From positions 1-64,000 of the forward strand of contig JAPXFQ010002748.1 of assembly GCA_028564705.1 (NCBI GenBank): a DNA stretch of 64,000 nt, written 5' to 3'. The translations under genes and the position numbers were made by a program. Positions 1-11,154 of the stretch are shown one piece after another (positions within the stretch are counted from its first letter, which is position 1; each line of letters opens with the position of its first letter). A model generated the notes under the pieces. That model saw nothing but the letters and a program-made list of their open reading frames with translations. It made no database searches and was not told the origin of the DNA. The stretch is from Apricaphanius iberus. Taxonomy: Eukaryota > Chordata > Actinopteri > Cyprinodontiformes > Aphaniidae.

Positions 1-444
1 ATGGCTGCACACGTTTCTTTGCAGGTCACCATGGTTAATGATTTCAAGCATCACCCTCCTTTTAACATGTCAAGTCTGCCATACTAACCCAATCAGCCTG
101 ACAATGATCTCCAGCCTTGTGCTCGTCAACATTGGAATTTTCATGGCAAAGAAGGACTATGCAATTCATCTGATCACTGTTCATAACATTCTGGAGTATA
201 TGCAAATTGCTTTTATAAAAACTTTAACAGCAACTTTATATTTATGTAATTCTCAAAACATTTGGCCATGTATGTAGTTCAGTTAGCCTGTTGCTTAAAT
301 TTACGAATTTATTTTTTCTATTTCCAAATGATAAATGGTTGGGTCTTTTGCAGCATTGCTAATGTGACCACACACACTCATATTTGCTTGTAGTTCTTAA
401 AGGAACACGCTTGGCCAAAAACCATGAGCTGAGACAAAAGGTAT
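1..444. other. AT-rich stretch, no gene seen
   Basis: I see no coding frame with family resemblance and no recognised repeat here. The 79-codon open frame at 38-277 has low-complexity composition and no recognisable domain. On the minus strand this stretch lies just downstream of a possible polyadenylation signal. Confidence 0.4.
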
Positions 445-889
445 CAAAAGTAGCAATAGTTTATTTTACAATTCACAGCCCCATAAACATAATTTGATAT
501 ATACAAGCCCTTGTTATATGTAAAGATTTAAAAGTATATTTAAAACTACTTTGAGCATTGGAGACAGTACAAAGGCCCACACGAGATGGTTTGTGGCAGA
601 AGGAAAGGCAAACAAGCAGTCAAAAAGTGCCCCATACAAAATAAAAGTCAAATCATACATGCACAAAGAAAAGAACATTTCCACAAACCATTAAACGATT
701 AAGAGGCAACCGTACTGACTGCTTAGGAGTCTACTCTGGTCCCTTCAGCCACACTACCAAGTGCCACACCCAGCTTAGTTCAGCACCAGCTTAGATACAG
801 CAGGACTCTCCAATTTACAGATCCGCTGTGACAGGAATCCAGCACAATGGAAGAAAACAATCCTGAACAAAGACAGCGGTGGCGGTACT
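445..889 (-). other. Candidate last exon and 3' UTR of a minus-strand gene
   Basis: Read on the minus strand, a pyrimidine-rich tract ending in TTTCTTTCAG stands just before position 889. It is followed by a short open stretch, and about 400 bases later by AATAAA (minus strand, 465-460). One of the three possible frames stays open for about 38 codons and ends in ...SKLVLN then stop. This layout (acceptor, short coding end, UTR of a few hundred bases, poly(A) signal) is what a terminal exon looks like. No partner exon was found upstream and the product is not recognised, so a non-coding RNA or a chance arrangement is possible. Confidence 0.3.
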
Positions 890-1150
890 CTGAAAGAAAA
901 CAAATTATTAAAGCTTTAAATGATTAACCTCCATTGTCAGTCCTAATCTAGCCTCTGCCTACCTGGTGCGTCTCAAAGGAAATTCATAAAGAGTGTAAAT
1001 CACTGGTACAGCATCCTCACCAACCCTGCAGCGCATTTCCACACAGCTATAACATACATTATTATTTCTCTGAAGCACGTTGACATACCCGAAAAGAAAC
1101 GCCTGTAATGGGCGATGAAGCAAAATTGATCTCTTTGGGTTCAGGAGTTG

Positions 1151-1270
1151 TGATGGACTGGCGACCTGTCTAGGGTGTACCCCGCCTATCGCCCGTTGAC
1201 AGCTGAATATAGGCACCAGCACCCCCGCGACCCATTAAGGATTAAGCGGTTAAGAAAATGGATGGATGGA
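1151..1270 (+). mobile_element. 5'-truncated tRNA-type SINE copy, GGAT tail
   Basis: Only the 3' part of the SINE is present (the block beginning tgatggactggcgacctgtc and ending in ATGG repeats). It is flanked by a perfect 15-bp direct repeat, tgggttcaggagttg, at 1136-1150 and 1271-1285, which is the target-site duplication of LINE-machinery insertion. The same tail occurs at 7957, 36255, 39536 and 40315. The promoter head is missing, so this copy is a dead-on-arrival insertion. Confidence 0.85.
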
Positions 1271-1285
1271 TGGGTTCAGGAGTTG

Positions 1286-2479
1286 CACATACTTTGGGTT
1301 ATGGATAATAATACCTCACCAGTCTTAACGAGCTTATGTTCCCTTATGTTGAAGACTGAATTCCTGTTTTGACACCACAATGGCGCACAGCGAACAGCTT
1401 CTTGGTTCCTGGTTAATATTATGGTTGTCTTGCTTCAATCTTCCGGCCTTACTATAACAGAATATTTTCTGGGTAACAGGCAAAACATGGAGATGCACAG
1501 GAATGTTAGAATGTGGTCCCAATAATTCTGGCATACCAGTTCATGGATCCAAGAGGTCAGTCCTCTCCTGGCTACACAGGTTTTAAGCAGTTTATAGAAA
1601 TAATTTATTATAGGTTCTGCTCATTTTTATATGTATTATTCTGTTCATGCAGTAAACCCCTCCTGTTTATTTATTTTTTTATAATGTACGGGATTTAAAG
1701 AATATGTTGCACTTAATTTTTATTTGCGAAGAGACATTAAAACATAGTCCCAGTTTTGGAGGCATAAGCTGCAATGAGTTTTTGATTTCAAGAAATGTGA
1801 GCTGAAGTTTTCTACTCTTTTATGCTCCTTCACCTTAACAACAGGGGGCGCTATTTAACTACTTTTTGGTTAAGGGCTTTTCACTAAGCTGGCTGTGGCA
1901 GCAATCTCATAGCAGTATAGCAGTCCTTGAGATAGGATTTATATGTGTTGCCTTTATTTTGTGCATGTTCACAATGGAGGGAGACAAAAAAAAAAAAAAA
2001 AACCTTTGAAGATAGCAACTCCTTTCTACAGTCTCACGCTCAGGCAACATTAATGTCCCGTTCTACAACACCCAGTCTGCACATGTCATTAGCAAAGCAG
2101 AATTTCCCCAGGGTGAGAGTTGCAGTTAAAGAAAAAAAGGAAGAGACTAGAAACAATAGGGAGATGGTAAGCTGGGGAGGCAGCAGAAAGGAAAATGTGA
2201 CAGCGCAGGAAACTGGGAAAGAGCGCATGGAAAGAGTGAGTTTAATGGGTTGCTATAAAAAAAGAATGGGGGAAAAAAACAGTCTTCTGCAATCTCTAGT
2301 TCTACTGCCATTGACAGACATGCACTGACTCAAGCAAAGTTTAAAAGACAGCAGCAGAGGCTGTTCAGGAGAGAGGGCTGTTGGCAAATGCATGCAAAAT
2401 ACAGTTGCAAAATACACGTGGATTGTAATAAAGCAAAATATGGTTAAGTGAAGTTTTGTAAGCATACAAACAATGGAGG
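1286..2479. other. Non-coding stretch
   Basis: No gene or recognised repeat was found. A homopolymer A run lies at about 1987-2002. The 127-codon open frame on the plus strand (1945-2328) runs through that A tract, is rich in K/E/S, and has an overlapping open frame on the other strand. It is treated as chance. Confidence 0.4.
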
Positions 2480-3342
2480 ATACTCCGCTTATCTGTATTA
2501 ATGGCACCAGTTTTGTTCTTATCTGTATAAAAGACACCTGTTCACATCTTGAAACGCTCCTACCTCCACTATGGCCATGACCAAAGAGCTGAGCAAGGAC
2601 ACCAGGGACAAGATTGTACATCTGCTTAAGACTGAGATGAGCTAATCTACAATAAGAAAGGTGCTTGGTAAGAATAGATCAACAATTATTACTAAATGGA
2701 ATAAATACAAGAATTGCTGACAATATCCCTTGACCTGGGGCTATAAGCAAGATCTCCCCTTGTGGAGTATACATGTTCTTGATAATGATGAGAAAACAGC
2801 CCAGAACTAAATGGGAGGGAACTGGTCAGTGACCTGAAGAGAACTGGGACCATAGTCACAGTCGTCATGGATTAAATGTCTACTGCTCTTGAGCTTAAGC
2901 CAGCACATGTTCAGACCCATCTAAAGTTTGCCAGAGACCATCTGGATGATCCAGAGAAGGATTGGGAGAATGTTATACGGTACAAATGAGACCAAAATGG
3001 ACCTCTTTGGTATAACTAAAGTATCACTCGTGTTTGGAGGAGGAAGGATGTTGAGTTGCATCCCAAGAAAACCTTATTCACTGTGAAGCATGGAAGTGGA
3101 AACATGCTTTGGCGATGATTTTCTGCAAAAGAGACATGAAGACTGATCCATATTAAGAAAAGGCTGAATGGGGCAATGTAAAGTGAGATTTTAGACAAAA
3201 ATCTCCTTCAATAAGTGAGAACAAAAAGGTGAAACGTCACAGCTGAATCGTACCTATGATGAAAATTAAAGACCTCTCATCTTTTTAAGTGGGACAACTT
3301 GCACAATCGGTGGCTGCTAACTACTTTTTTTGCCCCACAGTA
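2480..3342 (+). mobile_element. Tc1-like transposon remnant, internally deleted
   Basis: A degraded Tc1/mariner-superfamily element. The transposase N-terminus is recognisable after the start near 2573 (MTKELSKDTRDKIV), with a helix-turn-helix-like DNA-binding region. It is followed by decayed stretches matching the usual order of Tc1 transposases, including the DETK-equivalent (NETKMDLFG) and the FGGGRML/KHGSG region. Stops and shifts break the frame throughout. Near 3222 the reading jumps straight into the 3' terminal repeat, so the C-terminal half with the second Asp and last acidic residue is gone. The right end reads ...tttttgccccacag followed by TA (3341-3342). The left terminal repeat was not found. 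Confidence 0.8.
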
Positions 3343-4794
3343 TATACATAGACATATAACATATATACAGAATATATAGTAATTCTCATCTTATTGAAGT
3401 AAGGGAGACAATATGCAGCAAATATTTTTTTTAATATTTTCTGGTGTTAGCATGCATACAAGATGTCTGCCAGATCAGTGAAGTAGTCAAAAGTCCATGA
3501 ATATGTATGCATACATTTTACAAATAACCAAATTAATGAACTGTAAAGTACAGTCAACTTCTCCCATACACAAGGCAAACTAAAGCATTTTTTTAAACAG
3601 AGGTAGCCTTAATCTGTGAAGGAATCTTTTTAAAACTTAAGGGTTTAAAATTGACATTCTGTGGCTCCACCATAAGAGATAATCGCTAACAAGAAATGTG
3701 GAAGAAGGAAGACAGAATTAACTTTTTTGTCTTTCTCACTGATCATTTCCTCCTTTGTGTTATCCCTGTTTTGCTTATTTCTCTTGTGTTCTGCCATCTT
3801 AGAAGCTCTGGCCCTTGAAGGGCTGACCAGTTAAGAATGCAGTAACCTTGAGAGTTCCTTTTTCAGTAGGGTGTGACAGAACAGAAACTCATTCTCTGTG
3901 CTCATCCTCTGAAAATTGCACGAAATAGTGGGAAGAATAGTATTACAAAATGTTGAAGAAATAAATGTTTTCAGAAATCTGACAATGAATCATTTTTTTA
4001 GCTGTCATAAATTAGAAAAAGCACTGTGGTTTTGCCAACCATTATTTACATCATATTGGAGAAAACAAAGTCGGCAGAGTGGTGGAACAAGTAGTATAAA
4101 AGCTTTTAGGTTGAGACTGTTTATGGGCAAATTGCAGTGTACGCTGTGAAGATGAAATCAGTTACATCTCTCCATAAAGAGCCTGTTCACCTAAAGAGCC
4201 CATAAATAGCACATCTACAGACACATATTTTTCAGACGGGGGAGAAATATCCAAGTGTTTAACGTTGTGTAACCCATGGGGCGGGGAAAAGCTGACCTTG
4301 CCTAATTTGTAACATAAAAGTCAATGGTCTTGTATGGTGTAAAAAATGAAGTAGGTGAAAAGTAATTTCCTACTCAGAGCTGTGTGAGATTCTTCTGTGC
4401 CTGTGTACAAGAACAAAGAGCCACTTTGATACAGTTACAGGCAAAATCTGTTTCGAGATTTGATTAAAAATATATATTTTGCTAGAAAATGAACAGAATG
4501 AGGGACCCCTGTTCTAGATGATAAACTGAAAAAAACAGCCCTCTGATGGGTAGCTAAGTGAACTATAACCAGCTAAATATGTGTTCAATTAATTGATTTT
4601 AAGGGGTTTTATTAAAAACTGAATTTATCATCTTTCAATTAATTTATTATGTTGTCAGTTTATTTCCATTACACTAATTAGCAATAGGATTGAAATACTC
4701 TTGGTCTCACTAATTGTAACAAGCCTAAAGTGTTTTGTGGTGATTTGTGTGTATAAGGAGCATATCAGAGTAATTTCACGTACATAATTTTTTT
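3343..4794. other. AT-rich non-coding stretch
   Basis: No recognised coding or repeat sequence. The 77-codon frame at 3916-4149 has no family resemblance that I can see. TA/CA-rich sequence follows the Tc1 end at 3343-3380. Confidence 0.4.
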
Positions 4795-5290
4795 CTACAC
4801 TCTTTTCAGCTTTAGTAACTGAAAAGATTTGATCTTGCAGTCAATAAATTGTGATCACTTTTTGAAGTGCAACCATTGAAGTGCTGTACCAGTGAGTCCG
4901 ACCCAGCTCTCCAGTTGTTCTAGTAATATTTTATGATAAACAGTGTCAAACGCTACACTAAGGTCCAACAACCTGAATTGTGGTTCTGCTGCTGTGTGTA
5001 TTTATGCAGATGTCATTGAAAACTTTGACGAGGGCAGTCTCAGTGCTGTGATGGGCACAGAAACCAGACTAAAAATTATCTAAGGAGTCGTGTAGTTAAC
5101 TGTTGAGATAAAGTTTTTTCAATAATCTTACTGATGAATGGGAGATTAAAGATTGGCCTATAGTTCTGCATCAGTGTTTTATCTAGGTTGTTCTTCTTTT
5201 ATAGGGGTTTGATAACTGCTGTTTGAAGGCCTGGGGGAAGACACCTAACAAGAGGGATGAGTTAACTATTTGCATCAGATCAGACTTAAA
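4795..5290 (-). pseudogene. L2 reverse transcriptase fragment, fingers to motif A
   Basis: Broken frames on the minus strand spell RT landmarks in the right order. They are NYRPIFNLPFISKIIEK at about 5110-5170, HHSTETALVKVFND at about 5000-5060, and LDLSVAFDTVYH (motif A with its Asp) at about 4950-4985. ESWVGLTGTALQWL follows, down to about 4870. Stops and at least one frameshift interrupt it, and everything past the start of the palm is lost. The product would have been the polymerase of the same LINE. Confidence 0.75.
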
Positions 5291-5421
5291 GACAGGGATA
5301 ACTCTCTTTTAAAAAGGTGTGGGTAAGATATCGACGCAGCAAGAGGAGGAGCTTAGCTGTTTAATAATTAAATCAAGATGTGATTGATTTAGTTTTTTTA
5401 AAATCAGACATTTTATCTGCA

Positions 5422-6615
5422 TTATTTTTTACATGAGAGTGAAAATTGTGATGGGTTGGGTGCTGCTTGACAGGTTGATCTACTAATTTCCAGAATCTTT
5501 TCAGTGAAGAAGTTGGCAAATTCACTACAGGGCCTAATAAAGTGTAGCTCAGAGACTGTTGTCACTGGAGAATTGGTAAGTCTTTCAACTGTTGTGAAGA
5601 GAGTCAGAGCATTATTAATATTTCTGTTAATGATTTCAGAGAAGAATCTTTCTCTTGCAGTTTTCAAAGTTAAATTATATTTGTTCAGCCTGTTTTTGTA
5701 GATCTCGTAGATAAATTTGTTTGAAGATTTCAGCTGAGCTGTCAATGAAGAAGCGTTTTTTTTTTTTACTATGGTCTTATTTTGATTAGTTAGTTTAGTT
5801 GGGATTATGCTTTCAAAGAAGATGCAGAAATTGTCAGATAATGCAACATCCACTACCGAGATGTTAGGGATTTTTAGTCCTTTGCTAATGATTAAGTCTA
5901 AAGTGTGTCATTGTTTGTGTGTTGGCTGATTAACATGTTGGGTTAGACCAAAGTTATGGAGAGTATCACTTAGTGTTTTAGTCTGTCTATCCTGGGGGTT
6001 GTCGGTATGAATTTTCAAATCTCCCACAATAATTAGTTGGTCATATTCAATACATATTACAGATAGAAGGTCATTGAGGTCATTAATGAAGTTTGAGCTA
6101 GGTTTGTACATATTAACGACTAAGACCTTATTTGGCTCTTTTATTTTTGTGGCAAGGTATTCGAAGGAGTGAAACGTGCCCAGAAATATATTTTTAAAGT
6201 TCCGCGTTTTTGTTGTTGTTGTGCCCAGTCCACCCCCTCGTCCTTCTTTCCTGTTTTCAGTTAGAAAGATATAGTTAAGAGGAGTAGCTTCTATCATTGA
6301 GGATATTTCATTATTTGCATATAACCAAATTTCAGATAAAAACAGAGCCTGTAAATTATTATTAGTAATAAAGGCATTGATTAGGAAATATTTCTTTGAT
6401 AAGGATTGACTATTGAGTAATGCCAGTTTAAGAGATTCATTTGTAGTTTTTAAATTATTCTGACAAGTGATATTTCTGAGATTTGACTTGATGTGGGGGG
6501 ATTTGCATTTGTAAGTTTTTCTGCTTATAATCACAGGAGTGCTATTTTCTCGGTAACCAGACGTGCTTGGTGGGGGAGTTGTCTTGGAGTTATGTCTGGT
6601 GACCTTAAAAATCAA
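5422..6615 (-). pseudogene. L2 endonuclease domain and linker, inactivated
   Basis: Reads as 235 codons, one in-frame TGA (5908-5910), then 143 more codons in the same frame. The start at 6615 is only the first Met in the open stretch, since the frame upstream is broken. Endonuclease landmarks in order are LLNSQSLSKK, FLSEIWL (the glutamate position), GRGGGLG, VVNMYKPSS and IIVGDLKIH, where active relatives have GDFNIH. After the stop comes ALSDNFCIFF, where relatives have SDH. The catalytic histidine and the motif asparagine are therefore substituted, besides the stop. The linker ends at a stop at 5422. The ancestral product would nick target DNA for reverse transcription; this copy cannot. 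Confidence 0.8.
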
Positions 6616-6943
6616 ACATCAGTCATTGCCAGTGGTGGGAGGGGATAGTCATCATGTCCAATAGACCTGAAGTGAGAAGCTTGGAGTAAGCTGATTACCT
6701 TTGATTTGCTCTGTAAATTTTTACAGAATTCAGTCGGTGAGCCTAATTTTGCTGAGACATCTGATCATCATTCCACTTTAGGAGAAGGGGGGACGCATGA
6801 TCCTTGGAGTTTGCAGATAGTGCAGTCTCTACATTATCTGAGGGCTGCAAGCTGCTGGAGGCACCGCCTGATCCGTTATCTGCAGGCTGAGCTGAAAGGT
6901 TCAGTTTAGGTTTGTCGTGAGAAATCCTAGTTGTTTACATCAT

Positions 6944-7094
6944 GGGGCAAATGTGGCTCAGGACATGGGCGTTCTTCTTGTAATCATAAGGTTGCCAGTT
7001 CGAGCCAGCAACTGTCCACCTGTTCTTCACTTCACCCGATGTCTACTGATGGTAGTCAGAGAGCCTGGTGGCGCCAATGTCAGTGCGCCCCAGG
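6944..7094 (+). mobile_element. tRNA-derived SINE, 5' half (split by hAT)
   Basis: The head resembles a tRNA gene: an A-box-like TGGCTCAGGAC near 6954 and a B-box-like AGTTCGAGCCA near 6997. The family body follows (cacttcacccgatgtctact, gcctggtggcgcca, cagtgcgccccagg). The copy stops exactly at the hAT left end, and its continuation resumes at 10176. A second member of the family lies at 30661-30971 on the other strand. Confidence 0.75.
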
Positions 7095-7956
7095 CAGTGT
7101 TATTATAGTGAACAAAATAAAGAAAACTAGAGATAAAAAAAAGATTTAACTGAAAAAAAAATAAAAATGAAAATTTGAAACAAAACGAAAAATTAACTGA
7201 CACTGTAATGACTGTTTACAAAACTAAAACAATTTTATTGGGAAAATGTGTTTAGTTTTCGTTTCACAATGTGTCTCATAATATCTAGAAGAATTATTTC
7301 TATGTCACTCCCTGTCTTCTGCGCATTGTCACTAGAAACAGATGCTATCATCTGTGTTGTGCCTTTTTAGTTGTACAAATTGCTTTGATAAAAACAAGAA
7401 GACAGGAAAGTTGGATACAATCGTATCGACGTGCCCCCTTTCAAGGCAAATAAAGATGTCTTTGGATTGCAAGCAGGGTTTGAATTACGGGGGAGGTAAG
7501 GGGAGCTCAGCTCCCCTGAAGGCCCACAACTGACAGCCAAGGGGGAGCTCTAAAAAGTTTTAATTTAGTTTAGATATATTCCCCCCACGAGAATACTAAT
7601 TTGTTCCAGATTAAAATTAAATCATAATTTGTCCATCTTGTGTGACATATATGTCACAATAAGAAAACTAATCATTATCTGATCAGTATACTTGGCTGAT
7701 TCAATTATGTTTAGTCATATATTGTATATAATAGCTTAATTGAACCAATATCAGTTATGTAATTTAATTCATGGGTTGCAGTAAGACCTGTTGGGCACCA
7801 TGTAGCTAGCTGGGTTTAACACATAATTTAAATATTTAACGCCCGACATCTATGTCACTTTTGAGATCTTTGCCATCTACTGGTGTAATTTTTTTTTATT
7901 TTTAGAAATGTGTTCTATGTGTCCTATTTAACCTGTCTTATGCTCCCCTTAATTTT

Positions 7957-8297
7957 CCATCCATCCATTTTCTGAACCGCTTAATACTGAAGGGGTCGCA
8001 GGGGGGGCTGATGTCTATCTCCAGCTTTCAACGGGCGAGAGGCGGGGTACACCCTGGACAGGTCACCAGTCCATCACAGGGCCACATAGAGACAGACAGG
8101 ACAAACAACCATGCACACACACACTCACCCCTAAGGACAATTTAGAGTGATCAATTAACCTGACAGTCATGTTTTTGGAGTGTGGGAGGAAGCCGGAGTA
8201 CCCAGAGGGAACCCACGCATGCACGGGGAGAACATGCATGACCCTGGGCCAGGATAGGAACCCACAACCTTCTTGCTGCAAGGCAACAGTGACCATA
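7957..8297 (-). mobile_element. tRNA-type SINE (GGAT-tail family) inside the hAT
   Basis: Minus-strand copy: the CCATCCATCC tail is at 7957-7966 and the tRNA-like head is at the high-coordinate end (tgttgccttgcagcaagaagg in sense). The body is nearly full length and matches the copies at 36255 and 39536. The extreme 5' head with the A box is diverged. Because it lies inside the hAT, it inserted after the hAT arrived or was already carried by that hAT lineage. No clear target duplication was seen. Confidence 0.8.
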
Positions 8298-9808
8298 ACT
8301 CTGAGTTGGCATTGTTTTGCCGCTTATATGTGCTGTTTTTTGCTGATCAAATACATTGGGAATGACACTGCCTGGGATTAGATTGGACAAAGTCTTACTC
8401 AGGTTTTGGACATAATCTTTAAAAGTATACTAGATCATTTCCGTTTTATACACCCAAAAAAATGAGCAATGACAAGGACAAGTGCAAGTTAATCGGTCTT
8501 ACTGAATCACGTCATGCAGCCTTTCCTTTTAACTGGACGCAAAAGCAGTGGAATGAGTGGAAAGGTATACCTGGCTCTTAGTGGAAAGAAGGGAGGCACA
8601 GTAGACCCATGTACCAATGGAGTGTGCTGCTTGCAAAAAACACAAGTGGTGTGCAATGGATGAATGGAGAACTCAGCAGTGAATTACAGAATAAACAAAA
8701 AAAGTTTCAAGAATTGAGACAGTTTAGCTAAAAAAAGAGTAGTTGAAATGTCAGAAGAGAAAACGAACGCTCATTTAATGCAAGAAATCAATAAGTCTTT
8801 CAGTGATATTGTCAATTCGAAATGGCTTTAAGAATGCCCCCAACCATAATGACAAAAAAAATGTAATAGCGCTAAAATGTGCATAAATCATACCACGCTT
8901 GTGCTGAAAAAATAGGGCAAATTGCCAATAAAATCAGAGCTAGGTTTGTTAGAAATTGGTTCACAAATCGGACTTGTGGTACCTGTGGTCCCTTCCGATT
9001 TCAAGATAATATAGGCCTACTGTACTGATATTAGATCTTTGTAAGCAAATATTTTGGTTTAGATGGTGGTTGTGGTGATGATGATCAGCATAGTCAAAAT
9101 GATGGTGTTTTTGATCTAAGTTGCCTAATGATTTGTAAATGCTGGATTGCATGTTGATCACGTTGTTTGCTCAGAACCTGCTAAACTTCCAAAATTATGT
9201 TTTTTATGTTTTTGACCGTTGTGCCATAAATATATAGGTGTGTGCATGCGAATTTTGAAATCGCAGTGCACACTGAAAAATATGGCTCCTTCAAAAGCCC
9301 CTGGGTAATTCAAACACTGATTGCAAGCTATCAGAGGAAGCGATTGAAACAATGATTAAACAGTCTGCAGCAAAAATGTCATAACAGGTGAGCTATGGCG
9401 GCTAACAAGCAAGCTAACACTACAACAGCAAGCAATAGCAATGGGAGCCAGTGTTACACCGGAGCTGTGTAGCTCGGGTAGGTTGTGAGTGTATCCGTTC
9501 TGTTGGTGGACAAATAATCTCTCTCTAGTTTCTGGTTGTTGGTTGTTTTTACAGGCTGTACTGCATTATCCCAACATGTCAGTCATTCTGTGTTGCTGTG
9601 GTCCGCCTAGCATCATGTCAGCAAAGGTTGAAAGAAAGCGTAAATGTGCAAAATATTCAAAGAATCATAGTACTCATGATGGCTTGGCTTTTGTTTTTTT
9701 TGTCGCCAATCAGTGTTTTTATAAAACTGTAGCACCTACATTAATTGTTGGGCTTTTTAATGCACATGTGCTGCTATTGTGTTTAAAGAACTTTGAACGT
9801 TTCTCTAC

Positions 9809-9811
<3 letters not shown>

Positions 9812-9859
<48 letters not shown>
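9812..9859. repeat. (TA)n microsatellite
   Basis: About 24 uninterrupted TA units. They create a spurious YIYIYI tail on a plus-strand open frame. Confidence 0.95.
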
Positions 9860-9864
<5 letters not shown>

Positions 9865-10167
9865 ATACTTGCCTGATTTGTATGGCTATTGATCTGGCCC
9901 ATGTCAATAAATTTTTAAAAAAGCATAATCATTTTCTGAGATTTTATTAGACATGTTTGCTTTTTTTTTTGTCTTGCCCCAGTACACAACGTGTTTAAAG
10001 AAAATACTAAAACTGAAACTAATAAAAACTAAACAGAAACTAAGCATTTCCCTAAAACTAAGCTAAACTATCTAACAAATGGTAAAAACTAAATAGAATT
10101 TGAAATCTTAAATCAAAACTAAATAAAAACTAAAAATAATGAAAAATTTAAAACTATTATAATCCTG

Positions 10168-10286
10168 GCCCCAGGCTGCTTGCCATCATCAGAGTGTGAA
10201 TGGGTGAATGACTGAATGTAGTGTAAAGCGCTTTTGGGTCCATAAGGGCCTTAGTAAAACGCTATACAAATATAGACCATTTACCA
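10168..10286 (+). mobile_element. tRNA-derived SINE, 3' half
   Basis: Continuation of the SINE cut at 7094. After the second copy of gccccagg come cttgccatcatcagagtgtg, gtgaatgactgaatgtagtg, taaagcgctttt, and a tail gctatacaaatatagaccat. Joining 7094 to 10176 restores the family order. The tail resembles L2 LINE 3' ends such as the one at about 38920, which suggests mobilisation by L2 machinery (inference). Confidence 0.75.
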
Positions 10287-11154
10287 TCATTTGTCCTCAG
10301 GAGAAGTGAGTCAAAGCAGTGTATTTTTTACCTAAGTCAAACAATGAGACAACGTAATACAAGGTTGTATATAAGGTTTTTTTTAATGAACAGGAGTGTC
10401 TTTACCTGATTCATCCAAGAAATAATAAGAAAAAAGAGTGGTATCAAAAGATTCTTCATGACCAATATCTTCCAACAATATTCTAGGCAACATTTTGTGA
10501 TGCTCTTTGTATTTTGCTACATGATGGTTTAGAATTTCAAAAAGCAAAAGGGATTTAAATATAATGCTAAAATCTGAAACAGGATAAAGAATCTGCGTTT
10601 AATGTTTACAAAATACATTAAGACAATGTAAGAAATATGATCAACTTCAAGCCCCTAAAAGATAAGACTGGTTCAAACATATTCAGCATGTTAGCTTGGA
10701 TTGAAAAAGCTTTGAACGATAAGTTTAAGCACTATAAATGTAGACTTATGGCTACAATTTAATGTATTTTTTTTTGAGTATCAGATTTAACAAAAAAGAT
10801 TTGTGGATATTCAGAACATGTTTGAGTTCAACTTGTTTTTCCTCAAGCTGATTCTGTGTGAATTTTTCTAAGGGTTCTTGTGTCTACTTCTGTATGCAGA
10901 TAAAGGTTTGCTTCATAAAATATTCAAAACAGCAAAAAGCAACATTTAATGACTCAAAGTATGTTTTCTAACATTGCTGCAAAACATAAAGTAAGTTGTA
11001 CAATTAACATGCCCATAAGCTAAATTTAAAATAACATGAGACATACAGTATTAGCTCTTAAATTCCTAGTAGGTTTCAACTTAAGTAATCGTCTTTCATG
11101 AATGCTTCTCTGAGCTTTTTGCCCCAGTTCTCAGTTAAGCATGCATTTTTCCCA
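10287..11154. other. AT-rich non-coding stretch
   Basis: No gene, RNA gene or recognised repeat was seen. Confidence 0.4.

Larger units (their letters stand above)
4795..6942 (-). mobile_element. L2-type (CR1 group) non-LTR retrotransposon fragment
   Basis: A minus-strand LINE fragment of about 2.1 kb. In coding order it holds a serine/asparagine-rich N-terminal stretch (about 6910-6620), an apurinic-type endonuclease domain (6615-5840), a linker (to 5422) and the first part of the reverse transcriptase (about 5290-4795). The RT ends shortly after motif A, so the catalytic YADD motif and the 3' UTR are absent. The fragment abuts a SINE copy on its upstream side at about 6944. Motif order and wording fit the teleost L2 clade rather than L1 or RTE. 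I see no target duplication. Confidence 0.85.
7095..10167. mobile_element. hAT-superfamily DNA transposon, 3,073 bp
   Basis: The ends are exact. An 8-bp duplication, gccccagg, lies at 7087-7094 and 10168-10175. Between them the element begins CAGTGTTATTATAGT and ends ACTATTATAATCCTG. The inverted ends agree at 12 of 15 positions and start with the CAG typical of hAT. Both subterminal regions are A-rich with repeated aaaactaaa-like motifs. No transposase domain is recognisable: short frames around 8448-8760 (starting MSNDKDKCK) may be decayed remains but match nothing I know. The element contains a SINE (7957-8297) and a TA microsatellite (9812-9859). It is probably non-autonomous or long dead. 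Confidence 0.85.

Noticed and set aside
1945..2328. 127-codon Lys/Glu-rich frame
   Set aside because: Runs through an A homopolymer, overlaps opposite-strand frames and shows no domain.
8961..9161. His-rich minus-strand frame
   Set aside because: Low-complexity translation of a GATGATG-like stretch inside the hAT.
9489..9860. 123-codon frame ending in alternating Tyr-Ile
   Set aside because: The end is the TA microsatellite, and the rest has no protein resemblance and lies in the hAT.
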